From Streptomyces spinosus (GTDB lineage Bacteria; Actinomycetota; Actinomycetes; Streptomycetales; Streptomycetaceae), in assembly GCF_020400655.1 (NCBI RefSeq), contig NZ_JAINRC010000007.1, positions 248,001-312,000 on the forward strand: 64,000 bases of DNA. The letters run 5' to 3'. The position numbers and the translations under genes were made by a program. Each line of letters opens with the position of its first letter. The stretch's first letter is position 1. The notes under the pieces were generated by a model that saw only the letters and a list, made by a program, of their open reading frames with translations, made no database searches and was not told the origin of the DNA. Of this stretch, positions 27,330-41,571 are shown piece after piece.

Positions 27330-28223
27330 ATGAGAGTGCCCGAGCAGGACGCGGCCGAATCGGCCCCGCAGGTGGTGAGTGCCTTCCTGGAACGGCGCAA
27401 GGAGCAGATCGCCCAGCGCTGGGCCGACGCCCCCCTGTTCCGCTCGGTCTTCACCGTCTCCCGCGACGAGGCGGTCGAGGCGTGCAAGGCCGTCGTGGAC
27501 GCGCTGTCCGACGTGGCGGTCAGCGGACGGCTGGAGAACATCACGGCGCCCGGTTTCACGCCGGTGCGTGACCAGTTGGGGCGGATGAGCCAGACCCGGA
27601 CCCGCACCGGATCCACCCCGGCCCAGATCGCCGACGAGGTGGCCGGTCTGCGCGTCCCCGTGGTCGATCTGCTGCGCGAGGAGTTCACCGACCCCACCAC
27701 CGCGCAGGCGCAGGAGTGCGTGATGGCGCTGACGCTGCTGCTCGGCACGCTGCGCCTGGTGGTGATGGAGACGGCCCTGGACGCGAACGCCGAGCTGATC
27801 GAGCGGCAGCGCCAGCAGTTGCTCGAAGTGGCCACCCCCGTGATCAAGTTGTGGGAGGGCACGGTCGCCGTACCCCTGATCGGGACACTGGACAGCGCGC
27901 GCAGCCAGGTCGTGATGGAGTCGCTGCTGGAGGCCATCGTCGACCAGCGCGCCCGGTACGCCATCCTGGACATCACCGGCGTGCCGACGGTCGACTCCCT
28001 CGTCGCGCAGCACCTGATGAAGACGGTGGCCGCGGCACGCCTGATGGGCGCGGAGTGCATCGTGTCCGGGATCCGCCCGGCGATCGCGCAGACCATCGTG
28101 CAGCTCGGCATCGACCTGGGCTCGGTGCTCACCCGGGCCTCCCTGTCCGACGCGCTGGCCTACGCACTGGGCAAGCAGGGCATCGAGGTGTCCCGCGCGG
28201 ACACGGGTGCGAGCGCCCGGTGA
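27330..28223 (+). CDS. rsbR: RsbR-like stressosome protein
   Basis: This protein of about 297 residues has a non-haem-globin-like N-terminal sensor part and a C-terminal STAS domain. The two phosphorylation sites of RsbRA have counterparts: Thr186 in LIGTLD and Ser223 (Thr in Bacillus) in TVDSLVAQHL. It would build the stressosome core with RsbS and set the stress threshold. The leader AGGAGAGG sits directly before ATG 27330; GTG 27336, six bases later, has better spacing and may be the true start. Its stop overlaps the rsbS-like start by 4 bases. Confidence 0.88.
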   Translation: MRVPEQDAAESAPQVVSAFLERRKEQIAQRWADAPLFRSVFTVSRDEAVEACKAVVDALSDVAVSGRLENITAPGFTPVRDQLGRMSQTRTRTGSTPAQIADEVAGLRVPVVDLLREEFTDPTTAQAQECVMALTLLLGTLRLVVMETALDANAELIERQRQQLLEVATPVIKLWEGTVAVPLIGTLDSARSQVVMESLLEAIVDQRARYAILDITGVPTVDSLVAQHLMKTVAAARLMGAECIVSGIRPAIAQTIVQLGIDLGSVLTRASLSDALAYALGKQGIEVSRADTGASAR

Positions 28224-28600
28224 ACCAGCCCGTCCCCGCCCAGCCGTCCCAGGTCCCGGTGCTCGCCCTGGGCGACGTGCTGCTGGTCTCGTTGCAGGGC
28301 GAGCTGCACGACGGCATGGCCGAACAGTTGCAGCACGACATCACCAACCGCATCGCCACCAGCCGGGTGACCGGTGTGGTCCTCGACATCTCCGGTGTGG
28401 ACATCGTCGACTCGTTCCTCGGCCGGGTCCTCGCGGAGATCGCCTCCACGGCCGCCCTGCTGGCGGCCCGCACGGTCCTGGCCGGAATGCGGCCCGCCGT
28501 GGCGATCACGCTGGTCGAGCTGGGGCTCACCCTGCCCGGCCTGGTCACCGCCCTGGACGTCGACCGTGCCATGGAACTGCTCTCACAGAGGGGGAGCTGA
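28220..28600 (+). CDS. rsbS: RsbS-like STAS antagonist
   Basis: This 126-residue protein is a single STAS domain. DIVDSFLGRVLAEI places the phosphorylatable Ser at residue 65, matching Ser59 of Bacillus RsbS. It would hold the RsbT kinase in the stressosome until phosphorylated. Both ends overlap neighbours (GTGA at the start, TGATG at the end), so expression is tightly coupled, consistent with a fixed stoichiometry. Confidence 0.9.
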   Translation: MNQPVPAQPSQVPVLALGDVLLVSLQGELHDGMAEQLQHDITNRIATSRVTGVVLDISGVDIVDSFLGRVLAEIASTAALLAARTVLAGMRPAVAITLVELGLTLPGLVTALDVDRAMELLSQRGS

Positions 28601-29046
28601 TGCAGTCGTCCGGCCAGGCTTCCGCGACGAGCCTGCCCATCGGCTCGGACGCGGATCTGGCCTGGGTCCGGCAGCAGGTGCGGCAGTGCGCGGCGCAGCT
28701 CGGCTTCGGTCTGGTGCAGCAGACCAAGCTGGTCACGGCGGCGAGCGAGCTGGCCCGCAACACGCTGGTGCACGGCGGCGGCGGGCGGGCGGAGATCACG
28801 CCGCTGGACAACGGCCGCAGCCGAGGTCTGCGCATGAGTTTCATCGACAACGGTCCGGGCATCCGCGACATGGAACTGGCCATGACCGACGGGTACACCA
28901 CCGGCGGCGGCCTCGGACTCGGGCTGAGCGGAGCGAAGCGGCTGGTGCACGAGTTCAGTGTGGACACCGAGCCCGGGCGCGGCACGACCGTCACCGCCGT
29001 CGCCTGGGTGGCCCAGGTGCCCGCGTCACGGCCGGGGGTGGGATGA
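28600..29046 (+). CDS. rsbT: RsbT-like switch kinase
   Basis: This 148-residue protein is a GHKL-fold ATPase of the RsbT/RsbW group: N-box ASELARNTLVHGGGG near 46-60, DNGPGIRDME, and a Gly-rich lid GGGLGLGLSGAKRL. It should phosphorylate the RsbS and RsbR homologues and, when freed, activate the downstream phosphatase. GGGGAG precedes the ATG, which overlaps the rsbS stop. Confidence 0.9.
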   Translation: MQSSGQASATSLPIGSDADLAWVRQQVRQCAAQLGFGLVQQTKLVTAASELARNTLVHGGGGRAEITPLDNGRSRGLRMSFIDNGPGIRDMELAMTDGYTTGGGLGLGLSGAKRLVHEFSVDTEPGRGTTVTAVAWVAQVPASRPGVG

Positions 29047-30107
29047 GCCGGGTGTGGGAGATCCCGGTGCACGACTCCACGCGGGTCCGGGACGCCCGGA
29101 TAGCGGCCCGTGAGGCGTGCGGACAGGCGGGCCTGGCCGCCGCGCGCACGGCGGCAGCGGAGCTGGTCGCCACCGAGCTGGCGACCAACCTGCTCAAACA
29201 CGCCGGTGGCGGCAGCATGGTGGTCAACCTGGTGGCGGCGCCCGCCGGCGGCGGGGAGACCGGATCGGTGCAGCTGTTCTCGCTCGACAACGGTCCGGGC
29301 ATCGCCGACGTCGGCGCGGCACGCCGGGACGGCTGGTCCACCGCCGCCGGCTCGCTCGGCGCGGGTCTCGGCAGCTGTCAGCGCAGCGCCAACGCCTTCC
29401 ACCTGTACAGCCTTCCGGGCCACGGAACGGTCGCGGCGGCGCGGATCGATCCCGAGCCGGTCAGACGCGGGGCAGCGCCGGCACCGGTGCCGGCGGGCGG
29501 GATCACCACCGCCCTCGCGCAGGCCGAGCAGTGCGGTGACGCGTGGACCTGGGCGCGTTCCGGGAGCCTGGTGACGCTGCTGCTCGCGGACGGTCTGGGG
29601 CACGGCCCGAAGGCCGCGCACGCCTCCACCGCGGCCGTGGCGGAGCTGCACCGCGCCGCCCATCTGCCGCCGGCCGAGATCCTGCGCCGGCTGCACACCG
29701 TGCTGCGGCCGACCCGGGGTGCGGCGGTCACGGTGGCCCAGGTGGACCCGGACCGGGCGGAACTCAGCTTCGCGGGCGTCGGAAACGTCGGTGCCCGGCT
29801 GCGCACGGGGGATTCCTGGACGTCCCTCGTCTCCCATCCGGGGATCGTCGGCGCGTACTTCCCGGCGCACGTGCCCGTGCGCCGGGTGCCGTGGCACGGG
29901 GACAGCCTGCTCGTCCTGCACAGTGACGGGCTGCCCAGCCGGTGGCGGCCGCCGCGGGACCCGCGGCTGCTCTCCCACGACCCGTCGGTGGTGGCCGCGG
30001 CCATCCTGCGCGACGCGGGCAGCCCGGCCCGCCCCGCACGCGACGACACCAGTGTGGCCGTACTGGCCCCCGACCGCCGGACCAGCGCCCATGACAGCCG
30101 CCTCTGA
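29043..30107 (+). CDS. Fusion of an RsbT/W-type ATPase and an RsbX-like phosphatase
   Basis: This 354-residue protein joins a GHKL ATPase domain (about 1-145; ELVATELATNLLKHAGGG and DNGPGIADV) to a short PP2C domain of the RsbX kind (about 165-345; LLLADGLGHGPKAAHAS, VLHSDGLPSRW, RDDTSVAVL). In Bacillus RsbX is a separate small phosphatase that resets the stressosome by dephosphorylating RsbS and RsbR. The fused ATPase may be a second kinase or a docking module. The gene overlaps rsbT by 4 bases and the next gene by 17. Confidence 0.85.
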   Translation: MSRVWEIPVHDSTRVRDARIAAREACGQAGLAAARTAAAELVATELATNLLKHAGGGSMVVNLVAAPAGGGETGSVQLFSLDNGPGIADVGAARRDGWSTAAGSLGAGLGSCQRSANAFHLYSLPGHGTVAAARIDPEPVRRGAAPAPVPAGGITTALAQAEQCGDAWTWARSGSLVTLLLADGLGHGPKAAHASTAAVAELHRAAHLPPAEILRRLHTVLRPTRGAAVTVAQVDPDRAELSFAGVGNVGARLRTGDSWTSLVSHPGIVGAYFPAHVPVRRVPWHGDSLLVLHSDGLPSRWRPPRDPRLLSHDPSVVAAAILRDAGSPARPARDDTSVAVLAPDRRTSAHDSRL

Positions 30108-31758
30108 CAACTGGACCATCGCCCGCGCCGCCGACGCGGCCCGCGCCCGCGCCCTGCTGGCGCGGCTCACCGCGGACGCCGGGGTGCCCACGCTCGAGCG
30201 CGCCCGCTTCCTCAGCGCGCTCGGCACCCGGCTGCGCCACGCCGTCGACGCCGGGGGCGCGGACCTGGCCGTGAGCGCCGAGGCGGGCGGGAAGCTGCGG
30301 GTCGCCCTGGACGGGCCGGAGCCGTGGCGGCACACCCTCGTCTGCTCCACCCCCCTGACCGGCCCGCTGCCCGGCCTGGACGACACCTCGCTGGCCGACG
30401 CCGTGCTGGGCGCCGACGAGGACACCGCCGCCCTGCTGGCGCACCTGGCGGAGACGGAGGAGCTGCTGCGGTTCCACCGGGAGGAACTGCACCAGACCAA
30501 CCAGGGCGTGCTGGCGCTGCACGCCGAGCTGGAGGCGGCGGCGCTGGCGCAGCGCGAACTCCTCGACGCCGAGCGGACGGCGCGCGCGGAGGCGGAGAAG
30601 GCCCGCCGTCTGCTGACCTTCCTGGCCAACGCGAGCGCCGTGCTGAACGCCTCCCTGGATCACGAGGACATCCTGCGCCGGCTGCCCGAGCTGCTGGTCC
30701 CGGAGTACGCGCGGCACGTCGACGTCTGGTTCGCGGACGACGAGCACGTCCCGCCGGCCGAGCGGGCGGCCGCCACGGTGACGGCGGCGCGCACCGGCCG
30801 TCCGCAGCACGCGGGCCCTCATCCCGGTGACCTCCCCGGAGTGGACGACCTGCCGGCGTCCGCGCTCTGTCCGCAGCAGCCGCTGCTGTGCCTGCCGCTC
30901 GGCGCGCGCACCGTGCAGGGGGTGCTGACGCTGGCGGCGCCCGGCGAGCGCTTCGACCCGGACACCACCGTGATGCTGCTGGAACTGGCCCGGCGGGCGG
31001 GCATCGCCCTGGACAACGCCCGCCAGTACGAACAGCACCGGGACGTGGCCGAGGCCCTGCAACGGGCGCAGCTGACCGAGCTGCCCACCACCGCGGGTCT
31101 GGAGCTGGCCGCGCGCTACCTGCCGGCGACGCACGGTCTGAACATCGGCGGCGACTGGTACGACGCCTTCCCGCAGCCGGACGGCAGCGTGCTGGCGGTG
31201 ATAGGGGACGTCACGGGGCACGGGCTGCGCGCGGCGGTGATCATGGGCCAGTTGCGGACCGCGCTGCGCGCCTACGCCGTCGAGGGGAACGGCCCGGGGC
31301 GCATCCTCACCCTGCTGCACCGGATGCTCCGCCATCAGCAGCCGGAGCTGTACGCGACCTGCGCCATCGCCCGGTTCACGCCTGGGGAGCCCGGGGTGGT
31401 GTGGGCGGCGGCCGGGCATCCGCCGGCCATCGCGCGCGGCCCCGACGGCGAGGTACGGGTGCTGGAGGGCAGACCGGGGATCATGCTGGGGATTCCGATG
31501 GCGTTCTCGTACGAGGAGCACACCCTGGAGCTTCCGGTGGGCTCGACGCTCGCGCTGTACACGGACGGTCTGGTGGAGCGGCGGTCGGCGGGGATCGACG
31601 CGGGCATCGACCGCCTCGCCGAGGCCATGGGGGCGCTCGGCCGGTCCGACCTGGCGGATCTGGACGGCGCGGCCGACGCGTTGCTGAAGCCGATGCTGCA
31701 CGACTCCGAACACGACGACGACATCTGCCTGTTGCTGTGCCGCACCACGCTGGAGTGA
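30091..31758 (+). CDS. GAF-PP2C phosphatase, RsbU-like output of the stressosome operon
   Basis: This 555-residue protein has an N-terminal alpha-helical/ATPase-like region (1-120), a coiled coil rich in Glu/Ala (about 125-180), a GAF-type domain (about 185-315) and a SpoIIE-type PP2C domain (about 325-550; IGGDWYDAF near 352, GDVTGHGLRAAV near 373, LYTDGLVERR, DDDICLLLC). As the last gene of the rsbRST-type operon it is the likely target of the freed RsbT kinase and would dephosphorylate an anti-anti-sigma factor encoded elsewhere. A large terminator follows. Confidence 0.88.
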   Translation: MTAASDNWTIARAADAARARALLARLTADAGVPTLERARFLSALGTRLRHAVDAGGADLAVSAEAGGKLRVALDGPEPWRHTLVCSTPLTGPLPGLDDTSLADAVLGADEDTAALLAHLAETEELLRFHREELHQTNQGVLALHAELEAAALAQRELLDAERTARAEAEKARRLLTFLANASAVLNASLDHEDILRRLPELLVPEYARHVDVWFADDEHVPPAERAAATVTAARTGRPQHAGPHPGDLPGVDDLPASALCPQQPLLCLPLGARTVQGVLTLAAPGERFDPDTTVMLLELARRAGIALDNARQYEQHRDVAEALQRAQLTELPTTAGLELAARYLPATHGLNIGGDWYDAFPQPDGSVLAVIGDVTGHGLRAAVIMGQLRTALRAYAVEGNGPGRILTLLHRMLRHQQPELYATCAIARFTPGEPGVVWAAAGHPPAIARGPDGEVRVLEGRPGIMLGIPMAFSYEEHTLELPVGSTLALYTDGLVERRSAGIDAGIDRLAEAMGALGRSDLADLDGAADALLKPMLHDSEHDDDICLLLCRTTLE

Positions 31759-31759
31759 G

Positions 31760-31804
31760 CGGCCCCGCGCCGCCTCCCCTCGGCGGGGAGCCGGCGCGGG
31801 GCCG
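31760..31804. terminator. Large bidirectional terminator
   Basis: A 13-bp perfect stem (CGGCCCCGCGCCG with its complement), a C-C mismatch, six more pairs (CTCCCC/GGGGAG) and a 5-base loop lie between convergent genes. Confidence 0.75.
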
Positions 31805-31836
31805 TGGCTCGTACGGCGGACAGCCGGCCGGGGCCG

Positions 31837-34119
<2,283 letters not shown>

Positions 34120-34574
34120 CAGTTCTGATTCCTTCGCTGGTCACGGGGGCGGGCCCGGCAGGGGCTGGGTGCGTGCCCCGGCGCGGCTGCCCGCGCCGGG
34201 TCACGGCGGCATCGGAGCCGTACCGGGCGAATGTCGATGGGAAGGGGGTGTGACAGGGCTCGTACCGAGGTCCCCGGGCCGGGACGTCCGAAACCGGGAA
34301 TCACGGGGATTTCCGGTCGGGGTGAAGTCGGGCCGTCTCCTGTCGTGTTGCCGGGCGCGGGAGGCCCGCCGGACGCCCTGGTCCGGACCCGGGGACCACC
34401 GGCAGGGCCAAGTGCCCCCTGCGGAGGACGTGTTGGTCAGCAGGGCCGGCTTCTTGACCCGGGGCAGGCGGCCACCCGGCGGCCGCCCGCACAGGCCACC
34501 CTAGGCGCTGACCCGGCCGGGCGCAGTTCGGGACGCGCGTGGGCGCCCGGCTCGGAGCAGGCCACGGCCGCCGG

Positions 34575-36038
34575 TCACGGACGCGCGACGACCCGCAGGG
34601 TCTCCAGGGAGGAGTCCGCCGCGTCCGGGATGAGGAAGCCGTGGGCGACACCGCTGCGCAGGTAGTCGAGGACGGCCGCGGTGATCACCTCGCCCGGCGC
34701 CACGACCGGCACGCCCGGCGGGTACGGGCTGATCGTCTCGGCGGCGATCCGGCCCACGGCCCGCTCGGCGGGCACCTGCTCCGCGGGGCCGAAGAAGGCG
34801 TCGCGGGGCAGCACCGCCTGCTCCGCTTCCAGGACGCCGGGCTCGGGCAGGTGCACCGCGGGCCGTCGCTCGATGGAGTCGGCGCGTTCCACCAGGGAGC
34901 GCACGGACTCCACGAGCAGCTTCTCGGTCTCCTCGTCGTCGGCGTGGGTGATGGAGGCGCTGATCCGGCAGGTGTCGGAGCCGCCCACGTCGATGTGGCA
35001 GTTGGCGCGCAGCCACTCGGCCGCCTGCATGCCGCTGATACCGAGGTCGCGGACGTCGACGACGATCTTCAGGGGGTCGAACTCGGCGGCCAGGTCCTCC
35101 TCGACCACCTCGCCGCCCATCACCTTCAGTCCCGGCAGCTCACGCAGCCGGGCCCGGACGCGCTCGGCCCGGTGCAGCGCCGCGTCCAGGAGGTCATGCC
35201 CCTGTTCGACCATCTGCCGCCGCCAGCCGTCGAGGGCCGCGTAGATCAGGGTGGAGGCGCTGGTGGTGCCGAGCAGGTCCTCGCGCTGTTTGAGCACGGT
35301 GGGCGAGACCCGGTCGTGCTGGAGGTGGAAGACGGAACTCTGCTCGATCGCGCCGCCCATCTTGTGCACGCTGGTGACGACCAGGTCGGCGTCCGCGTTC
35401 ATGCCCCAGACGGGCAGACCGTCGTGGAAGGGCAGGTGGGCGCCCCACGCCTCGTCGACGATGAGCGGGACGTCGGAGGCGTGGCAGGCATCGGCCACCG
35501 CCCGCACATCGGCGCAGGTGCCCCAGTCGGTGGGCGTGATCAGCAGCATGCCCTTGGCGTCGGGGTGCTCACGCAGCCCGTTGCGCACGTCGTCGGCCTC
35601 GGGCGGATGGGCCATGTGCCGTTCGGCGTCGAACTTGGGGTGGACCCAGACCGGCTCCACGCCGTTGATGATCACCGCCGCGATGACCGACTTGTGGGCG
35701 TTGCGGGACACCAGGAGCTTCTCCCCCGGTCCGGCGACCGAGCACATCGAGGTCCGCACGGACAGGGAGCTGCCGCAGGTGGAGAAGAACGCCTGCTCGG
35801 CGCCGACCGCGTCCGCCATCAGCTCCTGGGCCTGCTCCAGCACGCCCTGGGACTGGCGGCGGTCGTCCAGGCCGTTGAGGCTGAGCACGTCGGAGCGGAA
35901 GACGTCCATGCCGAGGATCTCGGCGACCCGGGGATCGGTGCCGCGGCCCTGCTTGTGCCCGGGGGGCCCGTACGCCACGTCCCCTCGCCGCCGGAACTCC
36001 TGCAGAGCCTCCAGGACGGGTACGCGTGAGTGGTCCAT
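34575..36038 (-). CDS. Orn/Lys/Arg decarboxylase, short SpeA-like form
   Basis: This 487-residue PLP enzyme is a fold-I basic amino acid decarboxylase without the N-terminal wing domain, like Bacillus SpeA. The cofactor Lys lies in VTSVHKMGGAIEQSS, the PLP-binding Asp in IVDEAWGAHLPFHDG, and ADAVGAEQAFFSTCGSS contacts the phosphate. It would make agmatine, cadaverine or putrescine; the sequence does not settle which. AGGAGG precedes the ATG. It is divergent from an M20 hydrolase with a 141-base shared gap. Confidence 0.9.
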   Translation of the reverse strand: MDHSRVPVLEALQEFRRRGDVAYGPPGHKQGRGTDPRVAEILGMDVFRSDVLSLNGLDDRRQSQGVLEQAQELMADAVGAEQAFFSTCGSSLSVRTSMCSVAGPGEKLLVSRNAHKSVIAAVIINGVEPVWVHPKFDAERHMAHPPEADDVRNGLREHPDAKGMLLITPTDWGTCADVRAVADACHASDVPLIVDEAWGAHLPFHDGLPVWGMNADADLVVTSVHKMGGAIEQSSVFHLQHDRVSPTVLKQREDLLGTTSASTLIYAALDGWRRQMVEQGHDLLDAALHRAERVRARLRELPGLKVMGGEVVEEDLAAEFDPLKIVVDVRDLGISGMQAAEWLRANCHIDVGGSDTCRISASITHADDEETEKLLVESVRSLVERADSIERRPAVHLPEPGVLEAEQAVLPRDAFFGPAEQVPAERAVGRIAAETISPYPPGVPVVAPGEVITAAVLDYLRSGVAHGFLIPDAADSSLETLRVVARP

Positions 36039-36179
36039 GGCTGTCCTCCTGAGCTGGTCGGTGCCGCATCCACCGTGTTGCACCGGCCGCGCCGCCCAAA
36101 CACGCGGCCGGTGTCGGACGGCCGTTCGGTGGAACCCGGCCCCGGCACGGAGCACGCCCGCCGAACCCCAGGAGGTCTC

Positions 36180-37346
36180 GTGTCGCTGTACCAGCGGATC
36201 CGGGAGGAGACCGCCCGCCGCGCGGACGCGCTGTGGACCGTGGCGACCGCCCTGCACGCGGACCCGGAGACAGCGTTCCGCGAGCACCGCGCGGCGAAGC
36301 TGCTCACCGGCGAACTGGAGCGCGCGGGGTTCGAGGTGCGGCGGGAGGCCGCGGGCCTGCCGACCGCGTTCACGGCCCGCGCGGGCGAGGGCCGTCCGGT
36401 GGTGGCCTTCCCCCTGGAGTACGACGCGCTGCCCGGGCTCGGGCACGCCTGCGGGCACAATCTGATCGCGGCGGCGGGCCTCGGCGCGGCCCTGGTCACG
36501 GAGGCCGTGCGGGACGGCACCGCGGGCACCGTCCTCGCGGTGGGCACGCCGGCCGAGGAGGGCGGTGGCGGCAAGGCCCTGGAGGTGGAGGCCGGGGTGT
36601 TCGACGGAGTGGACGCCGCCCTGATGTTCCACCCGGGGGTGTACGACTGGGTGCGGGCGCCGCTGACCGCGCAGGAGCAGTACCGGGTCGGCTTCCGGGG
36701 CCGGGCCGCGCACCCGACGGGCAACCCGACGGAGGGCATCGACGCGCTCGCCGCGCTGATCGAGCTGTTCAACGTGCTGTCCGCGCTCGGGCGCAGGCTG
36801 CCGGAGGGCTCCCATGTCCAGGGGATCGTCACCGAGGGCGGTACGGCCACCAACATCGTCCCGGAGTACGCCGAGGGCCGCTTCGGGCTGCGCGCGGTCA
36901 CGACGGCGGCCCTGGACGAGCTGGCGCAACAGCTGCGCACCGCCGCCGAGGGGGTGGCGCTGGCCACCGGCACGGCCGTCACGGTGGAACGCGCGAGCGT
37001 GCGCTACGAGCACTTCCGGGACAGCTCGGTGCTGTCCGAGCGGTTCGCCGGGCACCTGGACCGCGCCGGGATCGCGCTCACCGCGCCCACGCCCGGCGTC
37101 TACCTGGGCTCCTCCGACATCGGCAACGTCAGCGGCCGGGTGCCGGCCATCCACCCGTTCGTCGCGATCATGGGCGCCGACGGCTCCGACCACACGCCCG
37201 AGTTCGCCGAGGCCGCGGCCTCGGAGCGGGCCCGCCGGGTGCTGACGGCGGTGGTGGAGGCGCTGGCCTGTACGGCGGTGGACATCCTGGGGGACGCGGA
37301 CCTGCGCGGCCGCGCGTGGGCGGACCTGCACCTGACGGCGGACTGA
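36180..37346 (+). CDS. M20-family amidohydrolase
   Basis: This 388-residue metallohydrolase belongs to the M20D group (AbgA/AbgB, IAA-amino acid hydrolase, N-acyl-amino acid deacylase). GHACGHN near residue 91, the Glu pair in TPAEEGGGGK near 124, the dimerisation domain with FRGRAAHPTGNP and the final metal His in IHPFVAIMG are visible. It hydrolyses an N-acyl or amide substrate in the cytoplasm. The GTG start has AGGAGG 6 bases upstream. Confidence 0.87.
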   Translation: MSLYQRIREETARRADALWTVATALHADPETAFREHRAAKLLTGELERAGFEVRREAAGLPTAFTARAGEGRPVVAFPLEYDALPGLGHACGHNLIAAAGLGAALVTEAVRDGTAGTVLAVGTPAEEGGGGKALEVEAGVFDGVDAALMFHPGVYDWVRAPLTAQEQYRVGFRGRAAHPTGNPTEGIDALAALIELFNVLSALGRRLPEGSHVQGIVTEGGTATNIVPEYAEGRFGLRAVTTAALDELAQQLRTAAEGVALATGTAVTVERASVRYEHFRDSSVLSERFAGHLDRAGIALTAPTPGVYLGSSDIGNVSGRVPAIHPFVAIMGADGSDHTPEFAEAAASERARRVLTAVVEALACTAVDILGDADLRGRAWADLHLTAD

Positions 37347-37400
37347 CGGCCCGGGGTCCGCCGGCCCCCAACACCGCCCGTCGGGCTGCCGTCCGGACGG

Positions 37401-37751
37401 TCAGCCGGGCAGGCCGCTGCTGACCTCGCGTCCGTCCTGCCGTCCGGCGGCCTTCGCCCGGCCGCGCACGTCGTCCACGGCGGCGGACAGGGCCCGGCGG
37501 ATCACCTCGGGCAGCCGGCGCCGCGTCGGCCACTCCACCAGGCAGCGCGCGACCTCCCGCAGCTTGATGTTGGTGTGCTGCGAGATGTGCCGCAGGACGT
37601 CCCAGCCCTGCTCCGGACGCAGTCCGCCCACGGTGATGACCACGCCGATCGCCTGGTCTACCAGGGCATGCGAGCCGAGGGCATGACGCAGTTGCTCCAC
37701 CTCCTCCTGAAGGGCCTTCAGCTGGTCCGTTCGCTCGTCGGGTCCGATCAT
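37401..37751 (-). CDS. ANTAR-domain protein
   Basis: The 116-residue protein has a coiled-coil lead-in (QLKALQEEVEQLRHAL) and an ANTAR RNA-binding domain: LVDQAIGVVITVGGLRPEQGWDVLRHISQHTNIKLREVAR. Such proteins act as antiterminators on paired hairpins. It lacks the usual GAF or receiver domain, so the trigger is unclear. It is divergent from an AraC gene, and the gap between them is AT-richer than the surroundings. Confidence 0.85.
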   Translation of the reverse strand: MIGPDERTDQLKALQEEVEQLRHALGSHALVDQAIGVVITVGGLRPEQGWDVLRHISQHTNIKLREVARCLVEWPTRRRLPEVIRRALSAAVDDVRGRAKAAGRQDGREVSSGLPG

Positions 37752-37883
37752 GTGCCTCACACTCCGCAGCCCGGGCGCCACGCGCCAGCCGTCAGGCGAA
37801 CAACAGGGCAAGAGGCCGTACAGAAAACGAAAAATCGCTGGTCGGTGGGCCGTGGAAGCGGATTTCGGGGGCAGCAGCTGGGC

Positions 37884-38828
37884 ATGGACAGCCTCAGCTT
37901 CGACAGCCACGACCTGGGCGAGACGGAGGACTTCCTCAGCCGGGCCTACGCCAGGATGCGTATCGCCAGCGGGACGCCCGGCTCGACCCGTGCCCAGATC
38001 CACCGCGCCGGCATCCCCGCGGTGAGCGTCGACGAACTCGCGCTGGACTTCGAGATGTCCTACTCGGTGTCACCGCTGGGCCGGATCTGCCTGTGCGTCG
38101 TGCACGAGGGAACCGTGCGGGACCACGGCTTCCGGGGTGTCGAGGACGCCTTCGGCCCGGGGGACGCGGTGCTGTTCGCGCCGCCGGACCTGCCGTACCA
38201 GGGCCGCATCTGCAACGCCCGGTACAACATCACCATGCTGGATCCCGCGCTGCTCGCCCAGGTGGCCGGGGACGGCTCGGAACCGGTACGGCTGACCGGG
38301 CACCGGCCGCGCTCGGCCGCCGCGGCACGCCACCTCACCCGTACGATCGCCCATCTGCGCGACGACGTGCTGTCCGACGCCGAGATCGCGGACCAGCCGC
38401 TGATCGCCGCCACGGCCGCCCAGCACCTGGCGGCGAGCGTCCTGGCCGCGTTCCCCAACACGGCCATGGACGAGCCCGCCGCCCACGGCACCGACGCGCA
38501 CCCGGCGGTGCTGCGCCGCGCGCTCGCCTACATCGACGACCACGCGGACCGGCCCGTCACGGTCGCGGACATCGCCGCCGCGGCCCATGTGACGGTACGG
38601 GGGCTGCAGTACGCCTTCCGCCGCCATCTGGACACCACTCCGCTGGCCCAGCTGCGCCGGGTGCGGCTCGCGCACGCCCATCACGAACTGGTGGCCGCCG
38701 ATCCCGGCAGCGGCGTCACGGTGACGGAGATCGCGGCCCGGTGGGGTTTCCACCACCCGGGCCGCTTCGCCTCCCTCTACCGGGGCACCTACCGCAGGGC
38801 CCCGCACGAGACCCTGGCCGGCGGCTGA
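37884..38828 (+). CDS. AraC-family transcriptional regulator
   Basis: This 314-residue protein has an AraC-type C-terminal DNA-binding domain (about 210-314) with two helix-turn-helix units: VTVADIAAAAHVTVRGLQYAFRRHLDTTP and VTEIAARWGFHHPGRFASLYRGTYRRAPHE. The N-terminal part resembles the AraC-binding-like domain that starts FLSRAYARM. The start at 37884 has GCAGCAGCTGG, a weak site, upstream; in-frame extensions further upstream overlap the ANTAR gene and are rejected. It ends 20 bases from the convergent CBM32 gene. Confidence 0.87.
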   Translation: MDSLSFDSHDLGETEDFLSRAYARMRIASGTPGSTRAQIHRAGIPAVSVDELALDFEMSYSVSPLGRICLCVVHEGTVRDHGFRGVEDAFGPGDAVLFAPPDLPYQGRICNARYNITMLDPALLAQVAGDGSEPVRLTGHRPRSAAAARHLTRTIAHLRDDVLSDAEIADQPLIAATAAQHLAASVLAAFPNTAMDEPAAHGTDAHPAVLRRALAYIDDHADRPVTVADIAAAAHVTVRGLQYAFRRHLDTTPLAQLRRVRLAHAHHELVAADPGSGVTVTEIAARWGFHHPGRFASLYRGTYRRAPHETLAGG

Positions 38829-38847
38829 CGGCGGCCGGCCGGTGTCC

Positions 38848-41388
<2,541 letters not shown>

Positions 41389-41437
41389 GCGGCGGCTCCA
41401 GACGTGTGGGGATGCAAGGGGTATGACCCACGGCTTA

Positions 41438-41447
41438 GTTCATGCTT
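41438..41447 (-). promoter_or_regulatory. AAGCATGAAC motif upstream of the CBM32 gene
   Basis: On the minus strand the ten bases AAGCATGAAC lie 50 bases before the CBM32 start, in an AT-rich leader. The same ten bases occur upstream of the PL7 lyase gene. Confidence 0.45.
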
Positions 41448-41571
41448 TGATTTAAGAGATGAACCAACCGGCCCACAAGTCTTCGGACACCAGTTCCTTC
41501 AACTTGCCGATGTCGCCCCGGGCTCCCACGGCGGTCGGCTCGGTCGCTTCGGGCGGGTGGCCGGGCGTGGG

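Noticed and set aside
34120..34300. Possible sigma-B promoter before katE (two CGGTAC elements on the minus strand)
   Set aside because: Neither matches GGGTAY, and the only GTTT upstream is 23 bases away, outside the allowed spacing.
34122..34573. Open frames on both strands between katE and the decarboxylase
   Set aside because: They lack ribosome binding sites, domains and consistent codon bias, and overlap each other.
41417..41424. GGGTAT element on the plus strand
   Set aside because: No plus-strand gene follows; it would read antisense into the FAD monooxygenase gene.
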